A stretch of DNA of 64,000 nt from Fabrea salina. Lineage: Eukaryota; Ciliophora; Heterotrichea; Heterotrichida; Fabreidae. Shown one piece after another: positions 24,856-33,975 of this stretch. The stretch covers positions 124,001 through 188,000 of the forward strand of contig JALIHJ010000046.1 in NCBI GenBank assembly GCA_022984795.1. Reading direction: 5' to 3'. Position 1 is the stretch's first letter. Each line of letters begins with the position of its first letter. The notes beneath the pieces are model-generated. The model searched no databases. It was not told the DNA's origin and saw only the letters and a list, made by a program, of their open reading frames with translations. A program made the translations under genes and the position numbers.

Positions 24856-26487
24856 ATGCTAAGAGAGTCCTTAAACAAACAAGTCAGAGAAGCCTCAGTC
24901 AAAGGCTCAGAAGTCCTCAAAAAGATTGAAAAAGCCATTTCAAGGCTCGATCAGTTCTCCCGAGCAATGGAGCCTTTGCAGCAATTTTCCTCCGAGTTCG
25001 AAGAGACTGCTTCAACTATTGACCAAAAAATCAACCAAGTCAAAGACTTGCAGCAACTTTCTAAAGAAGCCCAGGACTTAGCCCACGAACTCCAGCACCC
25101 CTCTGACCCGCGTTCCCACCTCAAAAACGTTTCTCAAGCCCAAAACTTACTAGCTTACTACGAACGCAAGTCTTCCCACCCTAACTCAGCTTCTTTAGTA
25201 GCAGTGCTTAAAAAAGCCCTTGGAGAAGCCTATGAACACTCAGCTAATATCATGAACGAACAAACTTCTAAGTACACTAAAGTCTACGGAATGGGACCTA
25301 TAGCCGAGGACCAAGCTCAAAAAGACCTAGTTGAAATGCTCCAGCAACTAGCTGAAGTCTGCAGAAACAGAGCTCCTCAGTTTCTCCAAGGCTACATAAG
25401 CACTAGGTCTGAGTTCCTGCACAAGTCTGTTCAAGTTCCAGACCAAACAACTACTCCCTACACACCAGGTTCCCACAAGATAATCCACATGCTGGGTAAC
25501 TTCATTAAGAACCTCAAGCACGAAAAGGAACTTGAGGACCACCTGTTCCCTGCACTCTCAGTCACCGAAAACCTCAACCAAGTTTGCGAAAAGGCCTTCC
25601 AGGAACTGCGGGGATTTGTTCAGTGCTTCTTAGAAGCCCCCACCAAAATCTGCGAAAGTCTAGATATACTTTCTCAGTTCCAACAAACCCTTGTGCAGCT
25701 AGAGCCTCTGCTAGGCAAGTCTGCTAAGTATTACAACATGAGCAGACTGTATACTTCTGTACTGCAGAAGTGCCAGCAGTGGTACCGCGATTATGCAACT
25801 AGAATCCAGGAACTCAAGGTAGAAGTAGGTGAGTTTGTGCACGAGTTGAGTTTCCAGCTGTTTGAAGACCTGAAGAGCGTTCAAGTGTTCTGGGGAGGAC
25901 TGACTATTTGCAAGCTGGAAAACATTTCAGTGCAGTTGGTGATGACTCTGATTGACACTTTCAAGATCAAAGTGAGGAGCTTTACCACAAAGAACCCTTC
26001 TGTGTCGCGGGTGTTTTTGATGAACAACATTAGTTTTTGGCTGAAGAACTTAAGAGAACTAGAAACTGAAGAAAAGGACCAGTTCAAAAGTCGCTTAGAA
26101 AAAGACCTGCAGGCAGAAATAGACACTTACCTCAAAACCACCTGGACTAGAGTTTCTCAGGTGCTGAACGAAACTCCTGTTTTGGAGTACAAGAAAAACA
26201 ACACCCTCACAAACTCTTCCAGAAAAGCTCTGAAAAACAAGTTCAAAGCTTTCAACCAGGCTTTTTCTGAAACTTTTAACTACCACAAGTCGTTTAGCTT
26301 CTACAGCTTGGAACTTATTAGTTACTTGCGTGAAAGGAACTACAGCATTCTGGTACCTGGTTACTCTGAGTTGCTTCGGAAGTACTACTACCTAGACTTT
26401 TCAAAAAGGAAAGAACAGTACTTTTTGTTTTCAGCTGAAAAAGTAGAGTCTGGAGTCAAAAACATGTACAACCACCGAACTCGGTAA
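24856..26487 (+). CDS. EXOC7: Exocyst subunit EXO70
   Basis: A 543-residue protein with the EXO70 layout: an N-terminal coiled coil (1-90), then helical repeats ending in the family's recognisable SRVFLMNNISFWL block and a C-terminal region (NYSILVPGYSELLRKYYYL) that in yeast binds PI(4,5)P2 and Rho GTPases. EXO70 tethers secretory vesicles to the plasma membrane. The frame opens upstream, but the ATG giving MLRESLNKQVREAS sits 7 nt from the divergent Sec7 start and begins the coiled coil. Pairing of a Sec7 GEF with an exocyst subunit at one divergent promoter may coordinate secretory genes; that is speculation. Confidence 0.88.
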   Translation: MLRESLNKQVREASVKGSEVLKKIEKAISRLDQFSRAMEPLQQFSSEFEETASTIDQKINQVKDLQQLSKEAQDLAHELQHPSDPRSHLKNVSQAQNLLAYYERKSSHPNSASLVAVLKKALGEAYEHSANIMNEQTSKYTKVYGMGPIAEDQAQKDLVEMLQQLAEVCRNRAPQFLQGYISTRSEFLHKSVQVPDQTTTPYTPGSHKIIHMLGNFIKNLKHEKELEDHLFPALSVTENLNQVCEKAFQELRGFVQCFLEAPTKICESLDILSQFQQTLVQLEPLLGKSAKYYNMSRLYTSVLQKCQQWYRDYATRIQELKVEVGEFVHELSFQLFEDLKSVQVFWGGLTICKLENISVQLVMTLIDTFKIKVRSFTTKNPSVSRVFLMNNISFWLKNLRELETEEKDQFKSRLEKDLQAEIDTYLKTTWTRVSQVLNETPVLEYKKNNTLTNSSRKALKNKFKAFNQAFSETFNYHKSFSFYSLELISYLRERNYSILVPGYSELLRKYYYLDFSKRKEQYFLFSAEKVESGVKNMYNHRTR

Positions 26488-26516
26488 TCAGCATGCCAGA
26501 TAGCACTAGTAAATAA

Positions 26517-28178
26517 ATGGAAGGAGTATGGTGTAGTGGGTGCGAAGCAATTGCTCACTGTGAATGTGGGCAGTTTTTGTGTGCTCACACTATGCCTGGG
26601 CATGTAACCCAGGGCCATACTATTGGGCCTATTCTCCAGACTGCAAAGAAGGAGCCACCTGTTGTGTCCAAGAAGAAACTTCAAGTTCTTAGTTTGGGAG
26701 ACTTTATGATTTCTGAAGTCGAAAGACTCACTTCAGAGCAACTGGCACAAGTTGAGAGTCTGAGGAAAAGATTCTTGGACGGAGAAAACCAAGCTGAAGA
26801 AGAACTTAGAAAGATGAACTTTGAAAGGTACTTAGAAAGGGTTATGGAGTTTATGAAGGGTTTGAGTAATAAGATCAAGTTTGAGTTCCAAGAATTAAAC
26901 TCCAAGCTTGATGCTTTGGTGGAGGAAGTCAAAAAGCGCAGGGTTACAGAGACCGAAGTACAAGAACTTGAAAACCAACTAGAAAAACTAGAAGAACCAA
27001 GTGAAGAAAAGGCCAGGTGCTTGAGGAAGATCGGAATAGTTTACAAAGACATAGGCAAGTACCAAAAGGCAGAGAACTGCCAGGATAAGTGCTTAGAAAT
27101 CAGACAAAAAGCATTTGGCAACCAGAGTCCCGAAACAGCTGAGTCTTACAACGACTTAGCAGTGGTTTGCCGACTCATGAAAAACTACGATAAAACAGAG
27201 AAGTGCTGCTTGGAGTCACTAAGAATCAGAGAAGCGGTGCTTGACTCTCAGCACCCTGACTTAGCTCAGTCATATGATGAATTGGGAGCATTTTACTGCA
27301 AGAAGGGAAATTACCAGAAGTCAGAAGAGTACTTGATAAAGTGTTTGAGCATCAGAGAAGCAATTCTTGGCCCTCAACATCCCGATTTAGCCACAACATA
27401 TAAAAACTTGGGGTTATTTTTCAAGAACAAAGCAAACTACCAAAAAGCAGAAGAGTACTTACTAAGGTGCCTAAATATCAGAGAAGCTGTGTTTGATCCA
27501 TATCATGCCGATCTGGCTAATATATACAACAACCTGGCAAAAGTTTACTATTTAAACAACCAAAATCAGAAATCGGAAATGTATTTTACGAAGTGCTTAA
27601 AAATCAGAGAGGCAACTCTTGACTCTCAGCACCCTGATCTAGCTACTATATACATCAATTCAGCAACACTTTACTTAGGCAGAAAAGACTACCAGAAAGC
27701 AGAGGAGTACTTGCTCAAGTGCTTAAAGATTAGAGAAGCTATACTTGATCCCTACCACCCTGACCTAGCCACTGTATACGATAGCTCAGGGCTCATTTAC
27801 TTAAGTAAAAAAGACTACCAGAAAGCAGAACATTACTTCGCAAAATGCTTAAGAATCAGAGAGGCAGTTCTCGAACCTCAGCATCCTGGTATAGCTGCTA
27901 TATACGTCAACTCAGGAACACTTTACTTGAACAAAGGAGACTACCAAAAAGCAGAGGAGTACTTAACGAAGTGCCTGAATATCAAAGAGGCAGTCCCTGA
28001 CATCCCACATCCCAATCTGCTTCTTCTATACAAAAATTTCGGCCTGCTTTACTTGAACATGGAAGATTTCCGAAAATCAGAAGAATACTTCATAAAGTGC
28101 TTAGGTACCAAGGAAGCGGCCTCTGATCCTGACTTATCCTCAATACATAGAATTTTGGAGAAACTGCAGAATTTCTGA
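26517..28178 (+). CDS. Kinesin-light-chain-like TPR protein with N-terminal zinc-binding head
   Basis: A 553-residue protein. The first 40 residues carry a B-box-like cluster of cysteines and histidines (CSGCEAIAHCECGQFLCAH followed by PGHVTQGH). A coiled coil spans about 60-165. Residues 165-545 are eight or nine 42-residue TPR units, each with a core like YQKAEEYLLKCLxIREAxLxPxHPDLATxY, the form found in kinesin light chain and bacterial TPR_12 arrays. The repeats are similar in DNA, so the array is probably still changing. The stop is TGA, followed by TAA two codons on. Function is a protein-binding scaffold; partners unknown. Confidence 0.85.
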   Translation: MEGVWCSGCEAIAHCECGQFLCAHTMPGHVTQGHTIGPILQTAKKEPPVVSKKKLQVLSLGDFMISEVERLTSEQLAQVESLRKRFLDGENQAEEELRKMNFERYLERVMEFMKGLSNKIKFEFQELNSKLDALVEEVKKRRVTETEVQELENQLEKLEEPSEEKARCLRKIGIVYKDIGKYQKAENCQDKCLEIRQKAFGNQSPETAESYNDLAVVCRLMKNYDKTEKCCLESLRIREAVLDSQHPDLAQSYDELGAFYCKKGNYQKSEEYLIKCLSIREAILGPQHPDLATTYKNLGLFFKNKANYQKAEEYLLRCLNIREAVFDPYHADLANIYNNLAKVYYLNNQNQKSEMYFTKCLKIREATLDSQHPDLATIYINSATLYLGRKDYQKAEEYLLKCLKIREAILDPYHPDLATVYDSSGLIYLSKKDYQKAEHYFAKCLRIREAVLEPQHPGIAAIYVNSGTLYLNKGDYQKAEEYLTKCLNIKEAVPDIPHPNLLLLYKNFGLLYLNMEDFRKSEEYFIKCLGTKEAASDPDLSSIHRILEKLQNF

Positions 28179-28277
28179 ACTTAAACAGGCTTAATAAATT
28201 TAATGAGCTCAGAGAGTGCTACTGAAGTTTAATTGCTAAACCTTTTAATACAGAATTGAGTGTTAGATTAATAGTAT

Positions 28278-31200
28278 TTACCAAGTCCCTGTGTTCCAGG
28301 TGTTTGATGTTTGGTTGCTTGAGTTTTGAGTATCCCAAGAACTACTTTTCGGAGCACTAGTTTGGCTAGGCTCGCTCCAAGAACTACTTTGTGGGCCAGT
28401 GTTTTCAGTGGAAGTGGCCCAGGAACTACTTTGCGGAACACTAGTTTGACTAGAAGTATTCCAAGAAGTACTTTGTGGGGCACTGTTTTCAGAAGGAACG
28501 CTCCAGGAACTACTTTGTGGATCAGGGTCGCCAGATCCACTCCATGAGTTACTTTGAGGTTTAGTTTGTTCAGAGGGAGCATTCCAGGAACTACTTTGTG
28601 GAGCACCACTTCCCCAAGAGTTACTTTGCGGAGCAGAGTCGCTAGATCTATCCCAAGAATTACTTTGAGGAGGAATGTTTCCAGAGGGAGCACTCCATGA
28701 GTTACCTTGTGGAGCAGAGTCACTAGATCCACTCCAAGAATTACTCTGATGGGGAATGTTTCCAGAGAGAGTACTCCATGAGTTACTTTGAGGGTTAGTT
28801 CGTTCAGAGGGAGCACTCCAGGAACTACCTTGTGGAGCAGAGTCACTAGATCCACCCCAAGAGTTACTTTGAGGAGGAATGTTTCCAGAGGAAGTACTCC
28901 ATGAGTTACTTTGAGGAGCACTACTTCCACAAGAATTGCTATGTGGAGCTGAGTTACTTTGTGGAGCAGATTCACTAGATCCACTCCAAGAATTACTCTG
29001 AGGTGGAATGCTTTCAGAGGAAGTATTCCAGGAACTACTTTGTGGAGCACTACTTGTCCAAGAACTAGTGTGTGGAGCAGAACTAGCCCAAGAACCACTC
29101 TGCGGAGCGCTACTTTCCCAGGAACTGCCAGAATCATCCCATATAGAGGAGCTTCCTTGATCCCAAGAGTTGCTAGGTGGACTTCCTTGATAACCCTGTC
29201 GCCTAGGACCTCTTCCTCTTCTTGGTCCCCTACCTCTTTCACTAGGTTTACTGCAGTCCCTTGAAATGTGTCCACTTTCTCCACAGTTATAGCATTCTCT
29301 ACCCTTTCTTTCACTAGGTTTACTGCAGTCCCTTGAAATGTGTCCACTTTCTCCACAGTTATAGCATTCTCTACCCTTTCTTTCACTAGGTTTACTGCAT
29401 TCCCTTGAAATGTGTCCACTTTCTCCACAGTTATAACATTGTCTGCCTCCTCGTCCCCTTCTACTAGGAGTATCCTTTGGACTGCTTTCTTGGAAACAAT
29501 CTCCGAAACTCATTGGAGACGAGTGATCAACTGGCTGCCAGCTAGTGTTTGGAACAGGCGGCAACTCCTTCCAAGACTCAAAGTTGCGACTCATCTGCCA
29601 ATCACTAGCTACTGGAGTAGCTTGGAGGTTGCCTCCAGCAGCCCATTCCTCAACACCGATCCTAGGAGTGCTGTCATAAGGAGTTTCGTTAGGACGCGCA
29701 GGGGTGGATTCGTGGTGGATTTGAGGGGTTGGAGGGATGAGTTTGTGACTGCGTTTGTCTATAAAAGGAGTTTGGGCTCTGGAGAGTTGGCTTTTGTAGT
29801 TTCTGTCGTTGTGGTGCTGTTTGAACCAAGAAGTGAGTTCGTTCAAAGAACGGAAGTAAGCCTCGTGGAAAAACAACCCTTTAGGTTTAACTTTGATGTA
29901 TTCAGTAATCAGTTCGTTGTATGGAACGTACTCAAGCAGAATGTACTGGGGAAACTTAGAAGTGACTGTGAAGTAGTAAGGCACACTGCCAGTCATAGTT
30001 CTTTTTTCTTTTAAAATGTTGGTTTGGAGTTGGCTTATAGGGGAGGTTTTGAACTTAATGTGGTTCCTGCATTCTTTTATAAGTTTCGCACAGGGTTTTA
30101 CGTACCTGTCTACAATTTCGTCTAGGGACTCATAAGGTTCGCCTTTGATAGTGAATCTTTTTCCTAGTAAATTTTCTTTGGGTTTGTCGTGTTCTATGAT
30201 GTCTAGGTGGGAGTAAACTCTGTCAAAAAACTTCCAGGTGCAAGTCAGGTGGTCTGTGCCTTTGCTGGAAGGTCTGAATAAGTAGCTGCCTATTTGGGAG
30301 TTTTTCAGTTCGTCTTCAGCTGTTCTGAAACCTATGTTTCTGAACTTAGGATGGTTTATGCTTCTGGCAAAGTACTTTTGGGGCAAGTCTTGACCTTCCA
30401 TAACAGCTTCGTCGTTAAAGTCTTCTTTCAGAGGCACAAAAGCTTCATCTAGTTCTAGGTTTAAAAAGTCTCTGTGGTTTTTTAAGTCTTGGGGTGATAA
30501 ACTCAGTTTCACTCTGAAGAAAAGGTCTCTGGATTGCAGCCTAGCGTTGATCTGCGTGACTCTAGCCCTCACACTAGTGCCTTTGTTGAGTTTTAAAAGG
30601 TCTTCTTTACTAAGCCCCTCAGCTGAGGCCTCCAGTCCGGATTCCAAAGTTACTTTAGCGCTTGAATGAGTCTCGTCCACTGAAACAACCATTCCTTCCA
30701 CTAAACTGCCTACTTTCAGGATGTGCTCTCCTAAGCACAGGTGCAACAACTCTGTAGGCGATGGCTCAGTGAACTCGTGTTCTTCTACAAAGTAAGGATA
30801 AGTGAGCTCATTCACTACAAAGCGAAGCAGGTCTTTAGAACTCATAGAGTCAATGTCAAGTTCTTGCATGCGCTCGGGGTGCTGCATAGCTTTAAGCACC
30901 ACTTTGTGTGATTCAGTTTCTTGATCCTGCAGTGCGCTTCTTGCAACCATAATAGCAGTTTCGTAAAAGTAGGGGTGGATCCTTGTGGAGTCTAATGGGT
31001 CTTTGCCAAATACCTTAATAAAACCTGCTGCGTTCTGGTAGATCTTTTCAGGAAGCATTTTGCTCTGAAGCATTTCAGTGCGTGTTACAAGGGACTCTTT
31101 GATGCTTCCAAGCAAGTGTTGAGCCCTTACAGGACCTAATCCCGGAACAAACTCTAAGCAACTCTGAAGGCAAGGCTTGCCCAGAATATAGTTGATATCA

Positions 31201-33047
31201 CATCCTTTGTTAGCCACTGCTTCTACCGCAACCATTTCAAGTTCAGTTCTGCAAATAAAGCTTTTAACTGGATGCAAGTTAAGTGAAAGCAGCAAGTCTT
31301 CATTGGGGTCACTAACTATTCCAAGTACTTCTTCTAGCGGGTGCAGAGTTAGCCTTCCCAAAGACACTGCCAAGACACTGAGTTCTGAGTAACCTCTAAA
31401 CATCTGGGAGTTTTGGGACTCAGCAAACACTCTGGGGACCTCTAAGCTTTTCATAAACACTTGCTGTTCAGAGAACTTAGCAAAGAGTCTTCGGAGCTGA
31501 ACGCTTTGGAGGGTGTTAGTGCCTATTACGAAAGCTTTGGGAGAGTGCTTTAGAGTTAACTCAGTTAGTTTTTCTTGTTCGAGTTTAAAGTTTAGTTGGT
31601 CTGAATCACTAGAACTGGCATTAATTCTCAGAGTAAGATGACTAAACTCAGTTACTTCACAGACTTCCCCTGAAAAGTCCAGCACTACTAAAGCTGTTTT
31701 CGCGTAGAAGTTGGAGTCGTTCACCACTGCAAACAATGTTTCGTTTTGGTTAAGTTTGAGTGAAGGCGAGTTTAAAAGTGCTTTGAAGTTCTCACAAGCT
31801 ACTTTGGTTACATGTTTCTGGGCTTTTAAGTCGAGTATTTGTTGGAGTTCTTCTTGGAAAGACTTATACAGGTTTTCTAAAGCTTGTTTAAGGACTTCAG
31901 TTCTGAAAAGGTTCCACTGTTTAGTGTTATCAGAAGTTTCTTTGGAGAGGTAGGCTTTTTTCATCTTCTTAAGAACAGAGTCTTTTTGGGCCTCGAAACT
32001 TACTTTTATGAGTTGGTCTGATTGGCACTGCTTAGCTTCTGCCCAGAGTTCAGCCGAAAAAGACTTGTAGTCTTTTCCTAAAGCTAAGTTCTTGACTCTA
32101 TAGTAAGGATGGAACACGTCTAGCTCTGACTTGCCTTTTTCTGTGGGTGCTGTGAACACCTTCACTGAGTTTTGGTAGTGAGTTCTTAAGTGCTGTCTAA
32201 TTGGTGGAAAGCAAGCTATTTCGGCACTCATAAGTTCAGCTGCGCTGTGGAGTACTTTGAGTTCTTCAGTAAAGTTTTCGCCTAAGAGTTCAAAAGCTAG
32301 GTCTTGCGGAGAGTCTGGGTAACTAGTAACTTCGTGGACTTGTTTGTCTGCTTGGAGGTTCTGGTAAAGCTGGTAAGGACTCAGTGCTGCCTTTTGAGTG
32401 AACTTGTCTAAATTTTGCTGGCGTAGTGCCTGAAAACGGTTGCTAGGTTTAGGTCCTTCAAGTGTGTGTATGTAGCAGTTGATGAACTTGTCTAAGTCGC
32501 TGAATTCCTCTATATAGTGGGAGTTCTCACTGAAGATTTCGTCTTTAAAAGGCAAGAAGTCTTTGGGAAAGGTTTTGTCTCCAGTCTTTAAGTTAGTTGC
32601 TTCTGAGTTGTGGATGGCTTTTTGCAAGGTGTTTTGTTTACTGGTTCTTTGAGAAAACACAAAACTCCACTCTTGGTCTAAGCTTCTGAGTTCCCAGCAG
32701 TTTTCCTTTGTCAAGGGTTTCAGTTCGAAGATTTTGTACCTTGTGATAAAGCTTACTTCTAGCTTGTCTAGTCTGTAGAACCTCAGAAACTTCTCTACTG
32801 CTTGGAATTCTAGACTTAGCTGAGAGCACATCCACTCTGCTTCTTTAGTGATTTCCTCCGAAGAAGGGTTTTCTCTGTCTTCAAAAGCTTTTTGGAGTCT
32901 TTCCGGAGCATCTGTGTCCTCAATGTACTGGTCCGCTGCGTAGTAACTTTTTTTTTGAAGTGCTTCTAGACTGCTAGGGTGCAAACGAGGTCTTTTCGTA
33001 GGAATGGATTCTTCGTTGGGGAAACTTTCTGTTTGGTCCTCAGACAT
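28278..33047 (-). CDS. SPT6: Transcription elongation factor SPT6 fused to zinc knuckles and a tryptophan-rich tail
   Basis: A 1589-residue protein. The SPT6 core has a YqgF-like nuclease fold (about 450-540), helix-hairpin-helix (LEFVPGLGPVRAQHLLGSI), an S1 domain (VEGMVVSVDETHSSAKVTLE) and tandem SH2 domains (IGSYLFRPSSKGTDHLTCTW and following) that bind the RNA polymerase II linker. Beyond the usual end come three CCHC zinc knuckles, each CYNCGESGHISRxCSKPSER (about 1199-1274), an RG-rich patch, and about 300 residues holding 24 tryptophans in QSNSWS-type units of 10-15 residues. SPT6 travels with polymerase II as a histone chaperone. The tail resembles Argonaute-hook (GW/WG) regions; plant SPT6L also ends in such repeats. 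Start-to-start spacer to GPI8 is 24 nt. Confidence 0.93.
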   Translation of the reverse strand: MSEDQTESFPNEESIPTKRPRLHPSSLEALQKKSYYAADQYIEDTDAPERLQKAFEDRENPSSEEITKEAEWMCSQLSLEFQAVEKFLRFYRLDKLEVSFITRYKIFELKPLTKENCWELRSLDQEWSFVFSQRTSKQNTLQKAIHNSEATNLKTGDKTFPKDFLPFKDEIFSENSHYIEEFSDLDKFINCYIHTLEGPKPSNRFQALRQQNLDKFTQKAALSPYQLYQNLQADKQVHEVTSYPDSPQDLAFELLGENFTEELKVLHSAAELMSAEIACFPPIRQHLRTHYQNSVKVFTAPTEKGKSELDVFHPYYRVKNLALGKDYKSFSAELWAEAKQCQSDQLIKVSFEAQKDSVLKKMKKAYLSKETSDNTKQWNLFRTEVLKQALENLYKSFQEELQQILDLKAQKHVTKVACENFKALLNSPSLKLNQNETLFAVVNDSNFYAKTALVVLDFSGEVCEVTEFSHLTLRINASSSDSDQLNFKLEQEKLTELTLKHSPKAFVIGTNTLQSVQLRRLFAKFSEQQVFMKSLEVPRVFAESQNSQMFRGYSELSVLAVSLGRLTLHPLEEVLGIVSDPNEDLLLSLNLHPVKSFICRTELEMVAVEAVANKGCDINYILGKPCLQSCLEFVPGLGPVRAQHLLGSIKESLVTRTEMLQSKMLPEKIYQNAAGFIKVFGKDPLDSTRIHPYFYETAIMVARSALQDQETESHKVVLKAMQHPERMQELDIDSMSSKDLLRFVVNELTYPYFVEEHEFTEPSPTELLHLCLGEHILKVGSLVEGMVVSVDETHSSAKVTLESGLEASAEGLSKEDLLKLNKGTSVRARVTQINARLQSRDLFFRVKLSLSPQDLKNHRDFLNLELDEAFVPLKEDFNDEAVMEGQDLPQKYFARSINHPKFRNIGFRTAEDELKNSQIGSYLFRPSSKGTDHLTCTWKFFDRVYSHLDIIEHDKPKENLLGKRFTIKGEPYESLDEIVDRYVKPCAKLIKECRNHIKFKTSPISQLQTNILKEKRTMTGSVPYYFTVTSKFPQYILLEYVPYNELITEYIKVKPKGLFFHEAYFRSLNELTSWFKQHHNDRNYKSQLSRAQTPFIDKRSHKLIPPTPQIHHESTPARPNETPYDSTPRIGVEEWAAGGNLQATPVASDWQMSRNFESWKELPPVPNTSWQPVDHSSPMSFGDCFQESSPKDTPSRRGRGGRQCYNCGESGHISRECSKPSERKGRECYNCGESGHISRDCSKPSERKGRECYNCGESGHISRDCSKPSERGRGPRRGRGPRRQGYQGSPPSNSWDQGSSSIWDDSGSSWESSAPQSGSWASSAPHTSSWTSSAPQSSSWNTSSESIPPQSNSWSGSSESAPQSNSAPHSNSCGSSAPQSNSWSTSSGNIPPQSNSWGGSSDSAPQGSSWSAPSERTNPQSNSWSTLSGNIPHQSNSWSGSSDSAPQGNSWSAPSGNIPPQSNSWDRSSDSAPQSNSWGSGAPQSSSWNAPSEQTKPQSNSWSGSGDPDPQSSSWSVPSENSAPQSTSWNTSSQTSVPQSSSWATSTENTGPQSSSWSEPSQTSAPKSSSWDTQNSSNQTSNTWNTGTW

Positions 33048-33071
33048 TATTATGGGGGCTTATATTCAATT

Positions 33072-33974
33072 ATGATATACTTGTTCTTAGTGCTAGGCTT
33101 GGTTTCAGCTGACGACAACTGGGCTATAATACTTAACTCTTCCAAGTTTTGGTTTAACTACAGACACACAGTGAACGCCTTAATGATGTACCAAACTTTA
33201 AAGCGCTACGGGTTCTCAGACGAGCGGATAATTCTTATGCTGCCTGAAAACATTCCTTGCCACCCCCGAAACAACTACCCCGCTCAAGTGTACAACGGAA
33301 ACTCTCCAGAGAACCTTTACGGAGGCAACGTTCAAGTGGACTACAAGTACAAAGACCTGACCCCTGAAGCTATTACTAACTTGCTCACAGGAAGACACCC
33401 CCCAGGGACTCCTCTTTCAAAGCAACTAAGAACAGGTCCTAACTCCAAAGTGTTTTTTTACATGAACGGACACGGCGGAGACAGCTTCTTAAAAATCCAA
33501 GACACACTTGTTTTCAGAAACGTTGACCTAGCCGCTGCTCTTAAAGAAATGCACTTAAAAGGCAGGTACGGAGAAATGCTTATAGTTCTGGACACTTGCC
33601 AGGCGTTTTCTATGTTCAACTACATTGATGTGCCTAATGTGCACGCTGTAGCTAGCAGTCTCAGTCACCAGATGGCTAAGAGTTTTGGCTCTGACTTCGA
33701 ACTGGGGCTTTCAACCTCAGACCACTTTAGTTTTTACTTCCACGAGTTCTTCAGAGGAAAGTCTCTTAAAGCAGTGGAGCACCTCAACTTAGCCACTGTC
33801 ATTGATAAGCTCCCTAGGCGCTTGATTAAAGCAGACATTGGGTACAAGTCCCAGTCTTCTTCAGCAAGTGTCAAACTTGTTGATTACATGTCTTCTAAAA
33901 GGCAGCCTAAAGCTTTTCCAAGTATTAACTATCAGATTGCTAGTGTAGAACCATTTAATTGGGAAATTAATTAA
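33072..33974 (+). CDS. PIGK: GPI-anchor transamidase catalytic subunit (GPI8/PIG-K)
   Basis: A 300-residue C13-family cysteine protease that cuts the C-terminal signal of a precursor and joins the protein to GPI in the ER. The start MIYLFLVLGLVSADDNWAII gives a signal peptide followed at once by the conserved NWAIILNSSKFWFNYRH. The catalytic dyad is H134 in YMNGHGGD and C176 in IVLDTCQA. ASSLSHQMAKSFGSDFELGLS continues the family pattern. The short C-terminus lacks an obvious membrane anchor, which some protist GPI8 proteins also lack. An upstream in-frame ATG lies inside the divergent SPT6 gene and is rejected. Confidence 0.95.
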   Translation: MIYLFLVLGLVSADDNWAIILNSSKFWFNYRHTVNALMMYQTLKRYGFSDERIILMLPENIPCHPRNNYPAQVYNGNSPENLYGGNVQVDYKYKDLTPEAITNLLTGRHPPGTPLSKQLRTGPNSKVFFYMNGHGGDSFLKIQDTLVFRNVDLAAALKEMHLKGRYGEMLIVLDTCQAFSMFNYIDVPNVHAVASSLSHQMAKSFGSDFELGLSTSDHFSFYFHEFFRGKSLKAVEHLNLATVIDKLPRRLIKADIGYKSQSSSASVKLVDYMSSKRQPKAFPSINYQIASVEPFNWEIN

Positions 33975-33975
33975 T

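Noticed and set aside
28268-29428. A 386-codon open frame overlapping the SPT6 tail on the same strand in another frame
   Set aside because: It is a by-product of the repetitive tryptophan-rich region, with repetitive V/L/P-rich translation and no domain. The SPT6 frame continues through the whole region with recognisable zinc knuckles.
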